Assembly: GCA_021413705.1 (NCBI GenBank)
Contig: JAIOPX010000321.1
Location: 1-47,654 of the forward strand
Direction: 5' to 3'
Source: Planctomycetota bacterium
Lineage (GTDB): Bacteria; Planctomycetota; Planctomycetia; Pirellulales; UBA7805
Length of the DNA: 47,654 nucleotides
Part shown: piece by piece, positions 18,277 through 27,512 of the stretch
Position numbering within the stretch: the stretch's first letter is position 1
How the letters are laid out: every line of letters begins with the position of its first letter
Notes under the pieces: model-generated
The model's database searches: none
What the model was told of the DNA's origin: nothing
The model's input: the letters and a program-made list of their open reading frames with translations, nothing else
Made by a program: the position numbers and the translations under genes

Positions 18277-18795
18277 TCATCGCTTCACGAGTGTTCCCCA
18301 TGCCCACAGACAGGCAAGAAAGAACTTTTTCTCATTGGAAGTAGGTAACCCGGCAAAATCCTTGGTCGCCAGCTCTGCCTGTTGAATCAACGACAAAACG
18401 TCCTCTCGTCGAAATCGTTCCGAGAGGTCGTAGTCCGCGATGTGTCGCTTTTCTTGGAGTTCGACGAAGACAGTCGCCAGCGTCTTGATGGCAGAGGGGA
18501 TAACCAAGGCAGGGGATAGACCTTTGGTCACCGATGCCTTGAGCGTGCCACCGGCGAATGAGGTACATGCCTGACTCATGGTGCCATGCACAAACGCTCG
18601 TGCGAGAATCTGCCGAAAGGGGGTTTGATCGTGCTGCGAGCCAATGGCAACTCGGCAGGCTTCATCCACTGCGAAATGAAACAATGCATAGTAGACCGAC
18701 GAAACCGCGCGTCGCAAATTTGCCTGTTTTGGCTTCTTGGCATCGAGCCTCGCCAACCGTTCCGCTTGCCGGAGAAGGTCTTTATGCAGAGACAT
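18277..18795 (-). CDS. HEPN-like helical protein
   Basis: 172 residues, all-helical in appearance, no signal or membrane segment. The N-terminal segment LRRAVSSVYYALFHFAVDEA has the Arg...Ser-x-x-Tyr-Tyr pattern typical of HEPN proteins, followed by CRVAIGSQHDQ (an R-x6-H spacing). A later block, LQEKRHIADYDLSERF, is the R-H-x-A-D-Y-D signature seen in this group. HEPN proteins are often RNases or toxin halves, so a toxin-like role is possible but inferred. Translation is coupled to the upstream 98-residue gene by a TGATG overlap. Confidence 0.7.
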   Translation of the reverse strand: MSLHKDLLRQAERLARLDAKKPKQANLRRAVSSVYYALFHFAVDEACRVAIGSQHDQTPFRQILARAFVHGTMSQACTSFAGGTLKASVTKGLSPALVIPSAIKTLATVFVELQEKRHIADYDLSERFRREDVLSLIQQAELATKDFAGLPTSNEKKFFLACLWAWGTLVKR

Positions 18796-19091
18796 CAGTC
18801 CTCGTCACTTTCCACTTCACTTGGTCCGGCTTTGCGCAGGAAAATGTAAGGGAATACGGTAATACCGTGAGACCGAAGACTGTCTTGAATAGCAGATTTT
18901 AGTGCGATGACCTCCTCACCCAAAATCTTCTCTTCGTCGGTATCTCCCGCGAGAGTTACGTTGACGCGAAGTGCGTCATCGCCCGACCAATTGGTATAGT
19001 CTTCGGCCTCGATATTCACGACCGTGGGATGTGCTGGCAACTTAAGGCCATGCAAATCCAAGGCGTCCCGGACTCGATTGTCAACGATCAT
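18795..19091 (-). CDS. Small partner protein of the HEPN-like gene
   Basis: 98 residues, acidic, no recognised family. It shows a short N-terminal helix, a beta strand (DALRVNVTLAGD), a helix (EEVIALKSAIQDSLRSHG) and then VFPYIFLRKAG before an acidic tail. The stop codon TGA and the HEPN gene's ATG overlap as TGATG. A tight pair of a small alpha/beta protein and a HEPN protein is the usual layout of toxin-antitoxin modules, but I cannot see the nucleotidyltransferase GSxxxG signature of MNT antitoxins. It lies about 90 bases downstream of pheA. Confidence 0.6.
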   Translation of the reverse strand: MIVDNRVRDALDLHGLKLPAHPTVVNIEAEDYTNWSGDDALRVNVTLAGDTDEEKILGEEVIALKSAIQDSLRSHGITVFPYIFLRKAGPSEVESDED

Positions 19092-19182
19092 CGTGTGTTC
19101 TCCAGCCGAAAGCCTGATCTGGAATCAATTCTAACACGACCCATTATTCCGAGAAAGTGACGCATGTCGAAGGACATGACCG

Positions 19183-20310
19183 TTAGCCCACCGCCGCACT
19201 CCGGGCGTAGGAGCCCAAAATGTCTAGCCGCAGCGCCTTCTTGTTCAACAGATCCAACGCCCGGCGCACTTTCGTGTCCTGCTGATGACCGTCCAGTTCG
19301 ATGAAGAACCAATAGCTCCCTTGGCTCCCCGCGACGGGGAACGACTCGATCCAATTCATGTTCAACTTGTGTCGCTTGAAGATCGACATGGCGTCGGCCA
19401 GGCTGCCGGGTTGATGACGGATCTGGAACATGATGGATGTCTTGTCGCTGCCGCTTCGATCGGCTGTGGTGTGGCTGATCACGGCGAATCGGGTCAGGTT
19501 GTCCGGGTTGTCCTCGATGTCGGCCGCCAACACATCGAGGCCGTATTGAATGCCGGCCTCAGCACTGGCAATCGCCGCCGCACCTGGCTTTTCCGCGGCC
19601 AATTGAGCCGCCGTCGAGGTGCTGGTCACTTCAATCGTCCGGGCAATCGGGAGATGTGTCGAGAGCCACTTGCGACACTGCGACAAGGCTTGCGGCTTGC
19701 TGTAGATTTCCTTGACATCGGAGCGCAAGCATTTGCCCAGCAGATTGTGGTGGATCCGCAATTGCACCTCGGCGCAGATCCGCACCTTGTAACGAGTGAA
19801 ATTATCGAGCGTATCAGCAATTCGCCCGTCGGTGGAATTTTCGATGGGTACCAGTCCGTAGTTGGCCTGCCCCTCGCTTACCTCCTCAAAAACGGAGCCA
19901 ATCGTTCCGACCGGCAGAAACTCCACGCTCTGCCCAAAGCGGTGAATCGCCGCAATGTGGCTATAGCTGTAGGCGGGACCAAGGAAGGCCACTCGCAGGA
20001 TTTTCTCCACGGCTCTGGAGCCGCTAATCACTTCCCGGAATACGGCCCTGACGCAGCGCTCCGAAAGCGGCCCCGCGTTCAACTCAGCAACACGGGAGAG
20101 AACCTGTTCCTCCCGATCCGGCGCATAGACCGTTTTTCCGGCCGTGTTCTTCAGTTCGCCAATCTTCAGGGCCAGTTGAGCACGCTGGTTGATTTTCTCC
20201 AGGACTTCTCGGTCGAGTGCATCAATCTGGCGACGGAGCGTGGCCAAAGTAGGTCCGTGATCGTCAGGTGAGTGTGTCGCCTTGGAACCTTTTGATTTAG
20301 CCATCGCCAT
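19183..20310 (-). CDS. pheA: Chorismate mutase / prephenate dehydratase (P-protein)
   Basis: 375 residues. It makes phenylpyruvate from chorismate. The AroQ mutase domain is at about residues 20-100: LRRQIDALDREVLEKINQRA, then IGELKNTAGKTVYAPDREEQ. The dehydratase has VAFLGPAYSYSHIAA, GLVPIENSTDGRIADTLDNF and a TRFAVISHTT-like block. The C-terminal ACT domain has KTSIMFQIRHQPGSLADAM and then NWIESFPVAGSQGSYWFFIE. The two ACT motifs that bind phenylalanine are usually GALxxxL and ESRP; here they read GSLADAM and ESFP. The start at 20310 is chosen by domain content; 20304 is equally possible. Confidence 0.93.
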   Translation of the reverse strand: MAMAKSKGSKATHSPDDHGPTLATLRRQIDALDREVLEKINQRAQLALKIGELKNTAGKTVYAPDREEQVLSRVAELNAGPLSERCVRAVFREVISGSRAVEKILRVAFLGPAYSYSHIAAIHRFGQSVEFLPVGTIGSVFEEVSEGQANYGLVPIENSTDGRIADTLDNFTRYKVRICAEVQLRIHHNLLGKCLRSDVKEIYSKPQALSQCRKWLSTHLPIARTIEVTSTSTAAQLAAEKPGAAAIASAEAGIQYGLDVLAADIEDNPDNLTRFAVISHTTADRSGSDKTSIMFQIRHQPGSLADAMSIFKRHKLNMNWIESFPVAGSQGSYWFFIELDGHQQDTKVRRALDLLNKKALRLDILGSYARSAAVG

Positions 20311-20746
20311 GCCACAGATGTAGGGGTACCGCGGCCGCAGAAAACCGGGGCCGGTCGTAGAAGGGATCGAGCCGAAAACAGAACGCTCCCTTGTAGTTAG
20401 GAAAAACAAGGCCGTCAAGCAACTGCCAATTTGGCAGCGGCTAAAAGATAGCCCATTGGTGGCGGTCAAAATGGCAGCTTGGGGAGAGAATTTTCCGGCC
20501 TGCGGAGAATCATGAATTTTGGCCCATAACGTAAGTTATTAAGTGGTAGCAGGTTGCCGTTTGCCACTAAGTTGTCATTGGTCGGCATGGTGTTTGCTTA
20601 ATCGATTGGCTCGATAGACACCGCCTGCCGGGCACATCAGCACGGATGCCCTACAGACGCGACCTTTCACACAACTCTCATTCGTTCAACAAAACTATCC
20701 AGTCGGCCCTGAGGCCGAATTTGCACAGAGATTAGGAGCATTACAC
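20311..20746. other. Divergent intergenic region, pheA / dnaK
   Basis: 436 bases with no coding potential I can support on either strand. It must hold the promoters of both divergent genes. I looked for a CIRCE element (TTAGCACTC-N9-GAGTGCTAA) upstream of dnaK and found none. A weak dyad, TTAAGTGG with CCACTAAG, lies at about 20539-20571 just before a candidate promoter. Confidence 0.5.
20572..20600 (+). promoter_or_regulatory. Candidate sigma-70-type promoter of dnaK
   Basis: TTGTCA, 17 bases, TGCTTA, about 150 bases upstream of the dnaK ATG. The -35 is good and the -10 is poor. It sits directly after a small imperfect dyad that could bind a regulator. The match could be chance. Confidence 0.3.
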
Positions 20747-22663
20747 ATGGCTCGTGGCGAAAAAATTATCGGTATCGATCTCGGTACGACCAATTCGGTC
20801 GTCGCCGTGATGGAAGGCAAAGAAGCGAAAGTCATTCCCAACCAGGAAGGAAATCGGCTGACTCCCAGCGTGGTGGCGTTCAACGACAAGGGGGAAACCC
20901 TGGTCGGAGAGCCTGCCCGGCGACAGGCCGTTACCAATCCCCAGCGCACGATCTACTCGATCAAGCGTTTCATGGGTCGGCGGCATGGCGAAGTGGAATC
21001 GGAAGAGAAGATCGTTCCGTATCCCGTCGTGGGTGGAAAAGATGACTACGTCAAAGTGAAGGTCGGGGATCAGGAACTGACTCCCTCCGAAGTTTCCGCC
21101 AAGATTCTGCGCAAGCTCAAGGAATCGGCCGAAGCCTATCTGGGTCACAAGGTCAACAAGGCCGTCATTACGGTCCCTGCTTACTTCAATGACGCTCAGC
21201 GACAAGCAACCAAAGACGCCGGTCAGATTGCCGGCTTGGAAGTGGCCCGCATCATCAACGAGCCGACGGCGGCCGCATTGGCCTATGGCCTTGATCGCAA
21301 AGGCGAAGAAAAGATCGTGGTGTTCGACCTCGGCGGTGGCACTTTCGACGTCTCCGTGCTGGAAGTGGCCGATGGCGTGTTTCGCGTCATCAGCACCAAC
21401 GGCGACACGCACCTGGGTGGCGACGACTTTGACCAGGTTCTGATCAATCACGTTGCCGACACGTTCAAGCGTGAGCAAGGAATCGACTTGCGCAAAGATC
21501 CGATGGCGTTGCAGCGTCTCCAAGAGGCGTGTGAAAAGGCCAAGAAGGAACTCAGCTCGGCCCAATCGACGGATATCAACCTGCCGTTTATCACGGCGGA
21601 TGCGAGCGGACCAAAGCACTTGCAGTTGAACATTACCCGCAGCCAGTTTGAAAAACTGGTCGATCCGTTGATCGAGCGAACCCGAGGCCCGCTGGAACAG
21701 GCTCTCAAAGATGCCAAGATGAAGCCAAGCGACATCGACGAGGTGGTGTTGGTCGGTGGATCTACCCGGATCCCCAAGGTGCAGGAACTGGTCCGCAAGT
21801 TCTTCGACAAGGAGCCCCACAAGGGTGTGAATCCGGACGAAGTGGTGGCTATCGGCGCGGCGATCCAAGGAGGCGTTCTGTCGGGTGACGTGCAGGAAGT
21901 GCTGTTGCTCGACGTAACTCCCCTTTCGCTGGGTATCGAAACGCTCGGCGGTGTATTTACCAAGCTGGTCGAGCGAAACACTACGATTCCAACTGAACGG
22001 AAACAGGTATTCAGCACGGCCGATGACAATCAAACTGCTGTTACCGTCCGCGTGTTCCAGGGCGAGCGGGCGATGGCAGCCGACAACCGGTTACTGGGCC
22101 AGTTCAATCTGGACGGTATTCCGCCGGCCCCGCGAGGGATGCCACAGATTGAGGTCCGCTTCGACATTGACGCCAACGGCATCCTCAGTGTCTCGGCCAA
22201 AGATTTGGCCAGTGGCAAGGAGCAGACGGTACGCATCGAGCAGTCGAGTGGCCTGAACGACTCCGAGATCGAGCGGATGCGTAAGGATGCCGACTCGCAC
22301 GCGGAGGAAGACAAGAAGAAGCGTGAGGTGGCCGAGAGCCGCAATCTGGCGGAGGCCCGCTGCTTCGAGATCGAGAAGCTCATGAAGGAGCATGAAGACA
22401 AACTCAGCGGAGCCGATAAGGCCCCGCTGGAAGCGGCGATCAAGAAGGCTCGCGATGCGGCGTCCGGCGACGATGTGGCGGCGATCAAGTCTGCCACGTC
22501 CGAGTTGGAGGCGGCTTCGCACGCCCTCAGTAAGGTGTTGTATCAAGCGGCACCCGGTGGCGCGGGTGCCAGTCCTGGTGGTGCAGCCGATGGCGGCGCT
22601 CCTCAAGGAGGGCGCTCGGCTGGCGACGACGAGGCAATCGACGCCGAGTTCGAGGTGAAATAA
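20747..22663 (+). CDS. dnaK: Molecular chaperone DnaK (Hsp70)
   Basis: 638 residues, normal length. The ATPase phosphate loop [54 protein letters not shown] and [16 protein letters not shown] are all intact. The substrate domain starts near [17 protein letters not shown]. The lid ends in a glycine/alanine-rich stretch and [12 protein letters not shown], like the EEVK-type ending used for co-chaperone contact. AGGAG lies nine bases before ATG. grpE and dnaJ are not next to it. A terminator follows, then clpB on the same strand. Confidence 0.98.
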   Translation: MARGEKIIGIDLGTTNSVVAVMEGKEAKVIPNQEGNRLTPSVVAFNDKGETLVGEPARRQAVTNPQRTIYSIKRFMGRRHGEVESEEKIVPYPVVGGKDDYVKVKVGDQELTPSEVSAKILRKLKESAEAYLGHKVNKAVITVPAYFNDAQRQATKDAGQIAGLEVARIINEPTAAALAYGLDRKGEEKIVVFDLGGGTFDVSVLEVADGVFRVISTNGDTHLGGDDFDQVLINHVADTFKREQGIDLRKDPMALQRLQEACEKAKKELSSAQSTDINLPFITADASGPKHLQLNITRSQFEKLVDPLIERTRGPLEQALKDAKMKPSDIDEVVLVGGSTRIPKVQELVRKFFDKEPHKGVNPDEVVAIGAAIQGGVLSGDVQEVLLLDVTPLSLGIETLGGVFTKLVERNTTIPTERKQVFSTADDNQTAVTVRVFQGERAMAADNRLLGQFNLDGIPPAPRGMPQIEVRFDIDANGILSVSAKDLASGKEQTVRIEQSSGLNDSEIERMRKDADSHAEEDKKKREVAESRNLAEARCFEIEKLMKEHEDKLSGADKAPLEAAIKKARDAASGDDVAAIKSATSELEAASHALSKVLYQAAPGGAGASPGGAADGGAPQGGRSAGDDEAIDAEFEVK

Positions 22664-22706
22664 AGTTCATGGCGTCCCCTGGGGCGTAATGACAGGTTCA
22701 ATGAAG

Positions 22707-22743
22707 AAGCCCAGGGACCAGCAAAGTCCCTGGGCTTTTTTCA
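22707..22743 (+). terminator. Intrinsic terminator after dnaK
   Basis: AAGCCCAGGGAC, loop CAGCAAA, GTCCCTGGGCTTTTTT. The twelve-pair stem with a following T-run is a textbook rho-independent terminator, about 45 bases after the dnaK stop. It separates the dnaK transcript from clpB. Confidence 0.92.
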
Positions 22744-22798
22744 TAGTTTCTCAATTCTTATCTGAATCATTTTCATTCGAGAGTAAAGCAGGTTCATC

Positions 22799-25462
22799 AT
22801 GGCTTTTCGCATGGACAAGTTGACAATCAAGGCGCAAGAAGCCTTGCAGCGGGCACAGGCTCTGGCGACTGACCGCGGCAACGCCGAGGTCAAGCCATTG
22901 CATTTGTTGGCTGCGCTGCTGGATGAATCGGGAGGCGTCGTGGGGACGATTCTCGACCGTATCGGCACCAATCGCGGCCAGTTGACGCAGATCGTCCAGA
23001 GTGAGTTGGGGCATCTCCCCAAGGTTTCCGGCGGCGCGGAACCCCATGTGGACAAGTCGCTGATGGCAGTCCTGGAGGACGCCAAAAAGCAAGCCGACAC
23101 GATGAAGGACGATTTTGTCTCGACCGAGCACCTTCTTTTGGCGCTCTCGCGCGTCGAATCGAAGGCTCAGTCCCTCTTGAAGCTCTGTGCCGTGGGCGAG
23201 CCGGAAATCCTTAAAGCTCTTCAAAGTGTCCGAGGAAGCACCCGAGTCACCGACCAAAACCCGGAAGAGAAGTTCCAGGCTCTGGAAAAATATGGCATCG
23301 ACCTGGTCGAGCGGGCGACACAAGGCAAACTCGACCCCGTCATTGGGCGCGACCAGGAGATCCGCCGCGTCATTCAGGTGTTATCGCGACGCACGAAGAA
23401 CAACCCGGTCCTGATTGGCGAACCCGGAGTGGGCAAAACGGCCATTGCCGAGGGACTGGCGCTACGGATCGTGCAAGGAGACGTGCCACAGAGCCTTAAG
23501 AACAAGCGCGTCATCGCGCTGGACATGGGAGCCTTGATCGCCGGCACCAAGTTTCGCGGCGAGTTCGAGGAACGACTCAAGGCCGTGCTCCGCGAAGTGC
23601 AGGACTCTGCGGGGAGCGTCATTTTATTCATTGACGAACTGCATACGGTCGTCGGCGCTGGAGCCGCTGAAGGAGGAAACGACGCAGCCAATCTCCTAAA
23701 GCCGGCATTGGCCCGCGGCGAACTGCGTTGTGTCGGCGCTACGACGCTGGACGAATATCGCAAATACATCGAGAAGGATGCGGCGCTGGAACGTCGGTTT
23801 GCTCCCATCTACATCGGCGAGCCGTCGGTCGAGGATACGATTGCCATTCTTCGAGGTCTAAAACCGCGCTATGAAGCCCACCACAAAGGGGTAAAGATCA
23901 AGGATTCCGCTCTGGTGGCCGCGGCCAAGCTGTCGGATCGCTACATCACGGATCGCTTTCTGCCTGACAAAGCGATCGATCTAGTGGACGAGGCGGCCAG
24001 TAAACTCGCTATGGAACTGGAAAGCGTTCCGGCTGAGATCGACGAAGTGCAGCGGCGGCTCACGCAACTCGAGTTGGCTGCCCGGCAGTTGGCGGAGGAG
24101 ATGGAAGAGCATGCCCAGGCGCAACGGGCGGAGATTGATGCTGAGATCGCCGTGCTGCGCGAAAAGCTCGCCAAGCTGCGGCAACAGTGGGAGCGGGAAA
24201 AGATGGGGCTGGGCGATGTGCAGAAATTACGGCAACAGCTTGCTCAGGCGGAAATGGAGTTTGAGCAACGCGACTCGGCCATCAAAGAGAAGTTGGGTTC
24301 CGGCGTGCCAGTTCCCGAGGACGATTATCAGAAACTCTACGAGGCCGACGTCCGACGCAAGCAGTTGTCGGTCCAGTTGGAAACCGAAACGGCTGACCAT
24401 CACGATGAAACAGAACCGACTCCGCAGGGAAGGCGATTGCTTCGTCGCGAAGTGACGGAGGACGAAATCGCCGAGGTTGTCAGTGCCTGGACAGGCATCC
24501 CTGTCACCCGAATGCTGGAAACTGAGCGGGCCAAGTTGCTGGTGATGGAAGAGCGGATTCATCAGCGCCTGGTGGGGCAGGACGAGGCGGTCACGGCCGT
24601 GTGCAACGCCGTGCGCCGCAGCCGTAGTGGATTGCAGGATCCCAACCGTCCCATCGGCTCATTTTTGTTCCTCGGCCCCACTGGTGTGGGCAAGACCGAG
24701 CTATGCAAAGCATTGGCCGTAGTGCTCTTTGACGACGAACATGCCATGGTTCGTCTGGACATGAGCGAGTTCATGGAGAAGCACACCGTCAGCCGGCTCA
24801 TCGGCGCTCCACCCGGCTACGTCGGCTATGAAGAAGGTGGCAAGTTGACCGAAGCCGTCCGCCGCCGCCCTTACAGCGTCGTATTACTGGACGAGATCGA
24901 AAAAGCCCACCGCGACGTGTTCAACGTGCTGTTGCAGGTGCTCGATGATGGGCGGCTAACCGATAACCAGGGCCACACCGTCAACTTCACCAACACGATT
25001 GTCGTGATGACCTCCAATATCGGCAGCCAGGCGATCCAGGAGATCACCCGGGCAGGGGGCAGCGAGGAGGAAATTCGCGAAGCGGTCACGGAGCAACTGC
25101 GCGATCACTTCTTGCCGGAATTTCTCAACCGCATCGACGACACGATCATTTTCCATCCACTCAAGCAGCAGGAGTTGCGCAAGATCGTCACGCTACAGAT
25201 CGAGATTCTCCGCAAGCAGCTTGAGCAAGTGGGACTGGAGCTTGAGGTAAGCGAACCGGCTTTGGAAGAACTGGCCCGCCGCGGTTACGACCCCATGTTC
25301 GGCGCGCGACCGCTACGGCGTGTGATCCAACAGGAGGTGCAGAACCCGCTAGCCACAGAGATCCTCAAAGGAGAGTTCTCGCCCGGCGCCACTGTGCGAC
25401 TCGACTACGGCTCGGACGGATTCTACTTCAAGACGGGAAAGCCCCAGCCCCAACCTGTGTAG
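22799..25462 (+). CDS. clpB: Disaggregase ClpB (Hsp100)
   Basis: 887 residues. The N-domain starts [18 protein letters not shown]. The first AAA+ module has Walker [14 protein letters not shown] (about residue 207) and Walker [16 protein letters not shown]. The coiled middle domain (residues about 400-540) is rich in Leu, Glu and Arg, with [18 protein letters not shown]. The second AAA+ module has [14 protein letters not shown] (about residue 626), [20 protein letters not shown] and [11 protein letters not shown]. The C-terminus carries [18 protein letters not shown]. ClpB pulls aggregated proteins apart together with DnaK, encoded just upstream. The start at 22799 has a weak ribosome site; an ATG at 22811 is also possible. 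Confidence 0.97.
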   Translation: MAFRMDKLTIKAQEALQRAQALATDRGNAEVKPLHLLAALLDESGGVVGTILDRIGTNRGQLTQIVQSELGHLPKVSGGAEPHVDKSLMAVLEDAKKQADTMKDDFVSTEHLLLALSRVESKAQSLLKLCAVGEPEILKALQSVRGSTRVTDQNPEEKFQALEKYGIDLVERATQGKLDPVIGRDQEIRRVIQVLSRRTKNNPVLIGEPGVGKTAIAEGLALRIVQGDVPQSLKNKRVIALDMGALIAGTKFRGEFEERLKAVLREVQDSAGSVILFIDELHTVVGAGAAEGGNDAANLLKPALARGELRCVGATTLDEYRKYIEKDAALERRFAPIYIGEPSVEDTIAILRGLKPRYEAHHKGVKIKDSALVAAAKLSDRYITDRFLPDKAIDLVDEAASKLAMELESVPAEIDEVQRRLTQLELAARQLAEEMEEHAQAQRAEIDAEIAVLREKLAKLRQQWEREKMGLGDVQKLRQQLAQAEMEFEQRDSAIKEKLGSGVPVPEDDYQKLYEADVRRKQLSVQLETETADHHDETEPTPQGRRLLRREVTEDEIAEVVSAWTGIPVTRMLETERAKLLVMEERIHQRLVGQDEAVTAVCNAVRRSRSGLQDPNRPIGSFLFLGPTGVGKTELCKALAVVLFDDEHAMVRLDMSEFMEKHTVSRLIGAPPGYVGYEEGGKLTEAVRRRPYSVVLLDEIEKAHRDVFNVLLQVLDDGRLTDNQGHTVNFTNTIVVMTSNIGSQAIQEITRAGGSEEEIREAVTEQLRDHFLPEFLNRIDDTIIFHPLKQQELRKIVTLQIEILRKQLEQVGLELEVSEPALEELARRGYDPMFGARPLRRVIQQEVQNPLATEILKGEFSPGATVRLDYGSDGFYFKTGKPQPQPV

Positions 25463-25481
25463 CCCGGGACTTCGCGCCCAC

Positions 25482-25670
25482 CTAACGTCCTTCCAAGCCC
25501 CAATTGGCGACGATGACCTCGGCCCCCGGCGTCAGTGCGCGGAGCTTCTGTGCGATCAGCAACTTTTCAGAGACGGTGGCCTTTTTCAGCTTGCCGGCCA
25601 ATTTAGCTACCTTTTGACGGCGGTGTCGGCGACGGCTGATTTCCTTCTGGCGCTCACTACGTCCTCCCAC
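25482..25670 (-). CDS. Small basic protein of DUF6800 type
   Basis: 62 residues starting with GTG at 25668-25670, with GAGGGAG seven bases upstream. It reads GGRSERQKEISRRRHRRQK at the N-terminus, then KKATVSEKLLIAQKLRALTP and ends GAEVIVANWGLEGR. I recall this pattern as a small planctomycete-specific family (DUF6800). The strongly basic first third suggests RNA or ribosome contact, which is inference. It is convergent with clpB, with only about 20 bases between the stops. Confidence 0.75.
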   Translation of the reverse strand: MGGRSERQKEISRRRHRRQKVAKLAGKLKKATVSEKLLIAQKLRALTPGAEVIVANWGLEGR

Positions 25671-25770
25671 AGGTGTACTCCCTCAAAATTGCACGGATCA
25701 AAGCCCCTGGTCCAGGAGCGCGAACAGCTTTTTTACCATGAAAGCAGGGAAAAAGCCAAGGGGTGACCCC

Positions 25771-25811
25771 CAAAAACAAAGGACCGGACGGGCTTCCTGC
25801 CAGTCCGATCC
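25771..25811 (-). terminator. Intrinsic terminator downstream of the Cys-rich gene
   Basis: On the minus strand a 13-pair stem (GGATCGGACTGGC with GCCCGTCCGGTCC, one mismatch and one G-U) is followed by TTTGTTTTTG. It lies about 40 bases after the stop of the leftward gene at 25851 and fits its 3' end. Confidence 0.75.
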
Positions 25812-25850
25812 TCCAATCGCACTCAATAAACTATCAAGAACCGAAGCCGA

Positions 25851-26147
25851 TTAACGGTGGCGGCCCATGCGACGACGGCTGCTTTGGCCTTCGCTGGCCA
25901 CTGCGGCGTCGGTTGACTTCTTGACTTCAGCAACCTTCTCTTCCTTCGGAGCCGGCGGGGCTTGGTCCTTGGCTACGTGAGCCTTCTCGGCGTCAGTCGT
26001 TGCGGCAGCCTTGGGTGCTTCGCAAGCTCCAGCGGCACAACCGCCACCCGAGCAGCAAGAACCACAACGACGGCCTCGTGCTTCAGCCATATCGGCCGCG
26101 CACACAACCAGAACCACGGCAACTGCCAGCAATGCTCGCTTTAACAT
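25851..26147 (-). CDS. Small cysteine-rich secreted protein
   Basis: 98 residues from ATG at 26147, with GGAGG ten bases upstream. The signal peptide is MLKRALLAVAVVLVVCAA, cleaved near ADMAEA. The mature protein opens RGRRCGSCCSGGGCAAGACE, six cysteines in under twenty residues, and then is lysine/alanine/proline rich and ends in SSRRRMGRHR. The Cys cluster could bind metal or form disulfides. A longer frame reaching 26330 is rejected; an in-frame ATG at about 26210 lies within a hairpin. The gene has its own promoter and a hairpin in its leader. Confidence 0.75.
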   Translation of the reverse strand: MLKRALLAVAVVLVVCAADMAEARGRRCGSCCSGGGCAAGACEAPKAAATTDAEKAHVAKDQAPPAPKEEKVAEVKKSTDAAVASEGQSSRRRMGRHR

Positions 26148-26193
26148 CTTCGCACTTCCTCCGTAAAGGTGGGAATCAGGGGAGACTTCGGTG

Positions 26194-26224
26194 GGAAAAA
26201 TAAAGGCCATCAGGCGATGGCCCC
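26194..26224 (-). terminator. Terminator-like hairpin in the leader of the Cys-rich gene
   Basis: On the minus strand GGCCATC-GCCT-GATGGCC is followed by TTTATTTTT. It lies between a good promoter (26245-26272) and the start codon at 26147. It may end the ExeA-like transcript from upstream, or act as an attenuator of the small gene. Confidence 0.65.
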
Positions 26225-26244
26225 ACGTCTCCGGTAGGTCTGTG

Positions 26245-26272
26245 AGTTTAGCGGTCACGAAAAATGGGTCAA
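26245..26272 (-). promoter_or_regulatory. Candidate sigma-70-type promoter of the Cys-rich gene
   Basis: On the minus strand TTGACC, 16 bases, TAAACT. It is about 100 bases upstream of the ATG. Transcription from here would pass through the hairpin at 26194-26224 before reaching the gene. The rest of the 26148-26470 gap shows no gene. Confidence 0.5.
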
Positions 26273-26470
26273 CCACCCTGCGATCGGGGAGGCTGTATCG
26301 CGCAATTGAAAGCTGATGCGAGACACGCAAAGCCAGTTAGTTTGGGTAACTTGCGTTACGTGAAAGTGCCGTTATCGCCCCTATTGAGAGATGATTCGCC
26401 ACGCACGCATCGGTCAAGTGTGATGCGAAAATTGATCGCGATTGGCTTACTCGAGAGTCGACGAGTCTGC

Positions 26471-27289
26471 CTAAACTGCGGCGTCTTCCAGATGGGTGCC
26501 GACGAGTTCGTCGTACACTGCTTCAACGGTGTTCACATCAATGCGCGATTGCTGCCTGCCCGCGCCAGCCATCAGCGCCAAGTCGGCCAAATGGTTAATC
26601 CTGCGTGGGATGCCATCGCAGAGTTGCTGGATCCGCTCGGCTGCCCGAGGCTCGAAGATTTGCCCCGAGCCTCCGCCATGGGCCAGAGCCGCCGACAGAT
26701 AACCGGCCGTTGTTGCTTCGTCCCACGGCTCAAGCTCGATCCTCAGTTCGGCCAGCTCCAACAGCCTTGAGCCGAGTTGCAAGACGCCCGCGGGCTCAGC
26801 CGCCAGCACAAGCGTCAGCCGAGCCGTTGGAGATTGATCGCACTGGGCAAGTCTCAACAGCGAACCCATCAGGTTTGGCTGGGCCTGATCGGCATCGTCG
26901 AGGAGAAATGTGGTGCCAATCTGTTGGTAACGGTTCTCCGTCACCCGATCGGCGATCATTCGCCAGAGCCGAACGGGCTGATCGTTTTCCCTAGGATTCA
27001 GCCCTAAAGCTGCTGCCAGCAGCCAGGGAAACTCCACTGGACCGACCGCCGTCAGGTTGAGCCGGACACAGGGACGATTTTCACTCGCCAGTCGATTTGC
27101 CAGCACAGATAGGAGCATTGTTTTGCCAGTGCCAGGCACGCCCGTCAGTAAGCCCAGTCGTCGCCGTTGATCGACAAGAAACTGGAGCCGAGCCAGTGCC
27201 TCATCCTGTATGGGGTTGGCAAAATAGCGCGCAGGGTCGATGTCGCCGGAAAAGGGCGGCTGCGATAGTCCCCAATGTCGTTCGTACAT
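26471..27289 (-). CDS. ExeA/GspA-like AAA ATPase
   Basis: 272 residues from MYERHWGLSQPPFSGDIDP, the usual start of ExeA-type ATPases; the extra seven residues to 27310 are not family-like. Walker A is LLTGVPGTGKTMLLSVLANR. The Walker B equivalent is TTFLLDDADQAQPNLMGSLL, with aspartates but without the usual DEAQ. The C-terminal helical lid has QLCDGIPRRINHLADLALM. ExeA-type proteins help place secretins or act with pilus and transposition systems; no secretion genes are in the window. It lacks the peptidoglycan-binding C-terminus of true ExeA. Confidence 0.85.
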   Translation of the reverse strand: MYERHWGLSQPPFSGDIDPARYFANPIQDEALARLQFLVDQRRRLGLLTGVPGTGKTMLLSVLANRLASENRPCVRLNLTAVGPVEFPWLLAAALGLNPRENDQPVRLWRMIADRVTENRYQQIGTTFLLDDADQAQPNLMGSLLRLAQCDQSPTARLTLVLAAEPAGVLQLGSRLLELAELRIELEPWDEATTAGYLSAALAHGGGSGQIFEPRAAERIQQLCDGIPRRINHLADLALMAGAGRQQSRIDVNTVEAVYDELVGTHLEDAAV

Positions 27290-27421
27290 TCCACCGGCCT
27301 CCCGCTGCAACGGCCGGCGCGCAACAGTACGCGGCGCGCCAATACCGCATCTTCATCCTGATCGGTAGAATCGGCATCTCTACTTAAGTAACCGTTGTGG
27401 CTTGGGCCACTGGCCTCAAGC

Positions 27422-27481
27422 GTAGCCGAACTTGTGAGAGTTCCGCACCGCGAAAGACCGAAGTCTCACGACTTCGGCTAC
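27422..27481. repeat. Inverted pair of GTAGCCGAA hairpin repeats (family E)
   Basis: GTAGCCGAACTTGTGAGAG at the left is the reverse complement, with a few changes, of CCGAAGTCTCACGACTTCGG then CTAC at the right. The right arm alone folds as CCGAAGTC-TCAC-GACTTCGG. It lies in the divergent gap between the ExeA-like gene and rsmE. Confidence 0.8.
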
Positions 27482-27512
27482 CAATCTGATAGCTGCTAGC
27501 AGAAAGCCCCCC

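Noticed and set aside
20741-22033. 430-residue leftward frame opposite dnaK
   Set aside because: Long antisense frames are common over GC-rich dnaK genes; no domain or start site supports it.
26471-27289. Transposition ATPase (TniB/IstB-like)
   Set aside because: The start MYERHWGLSQPPF and the lid region fit ExeA-type ATPases, and no transposase is nearby.
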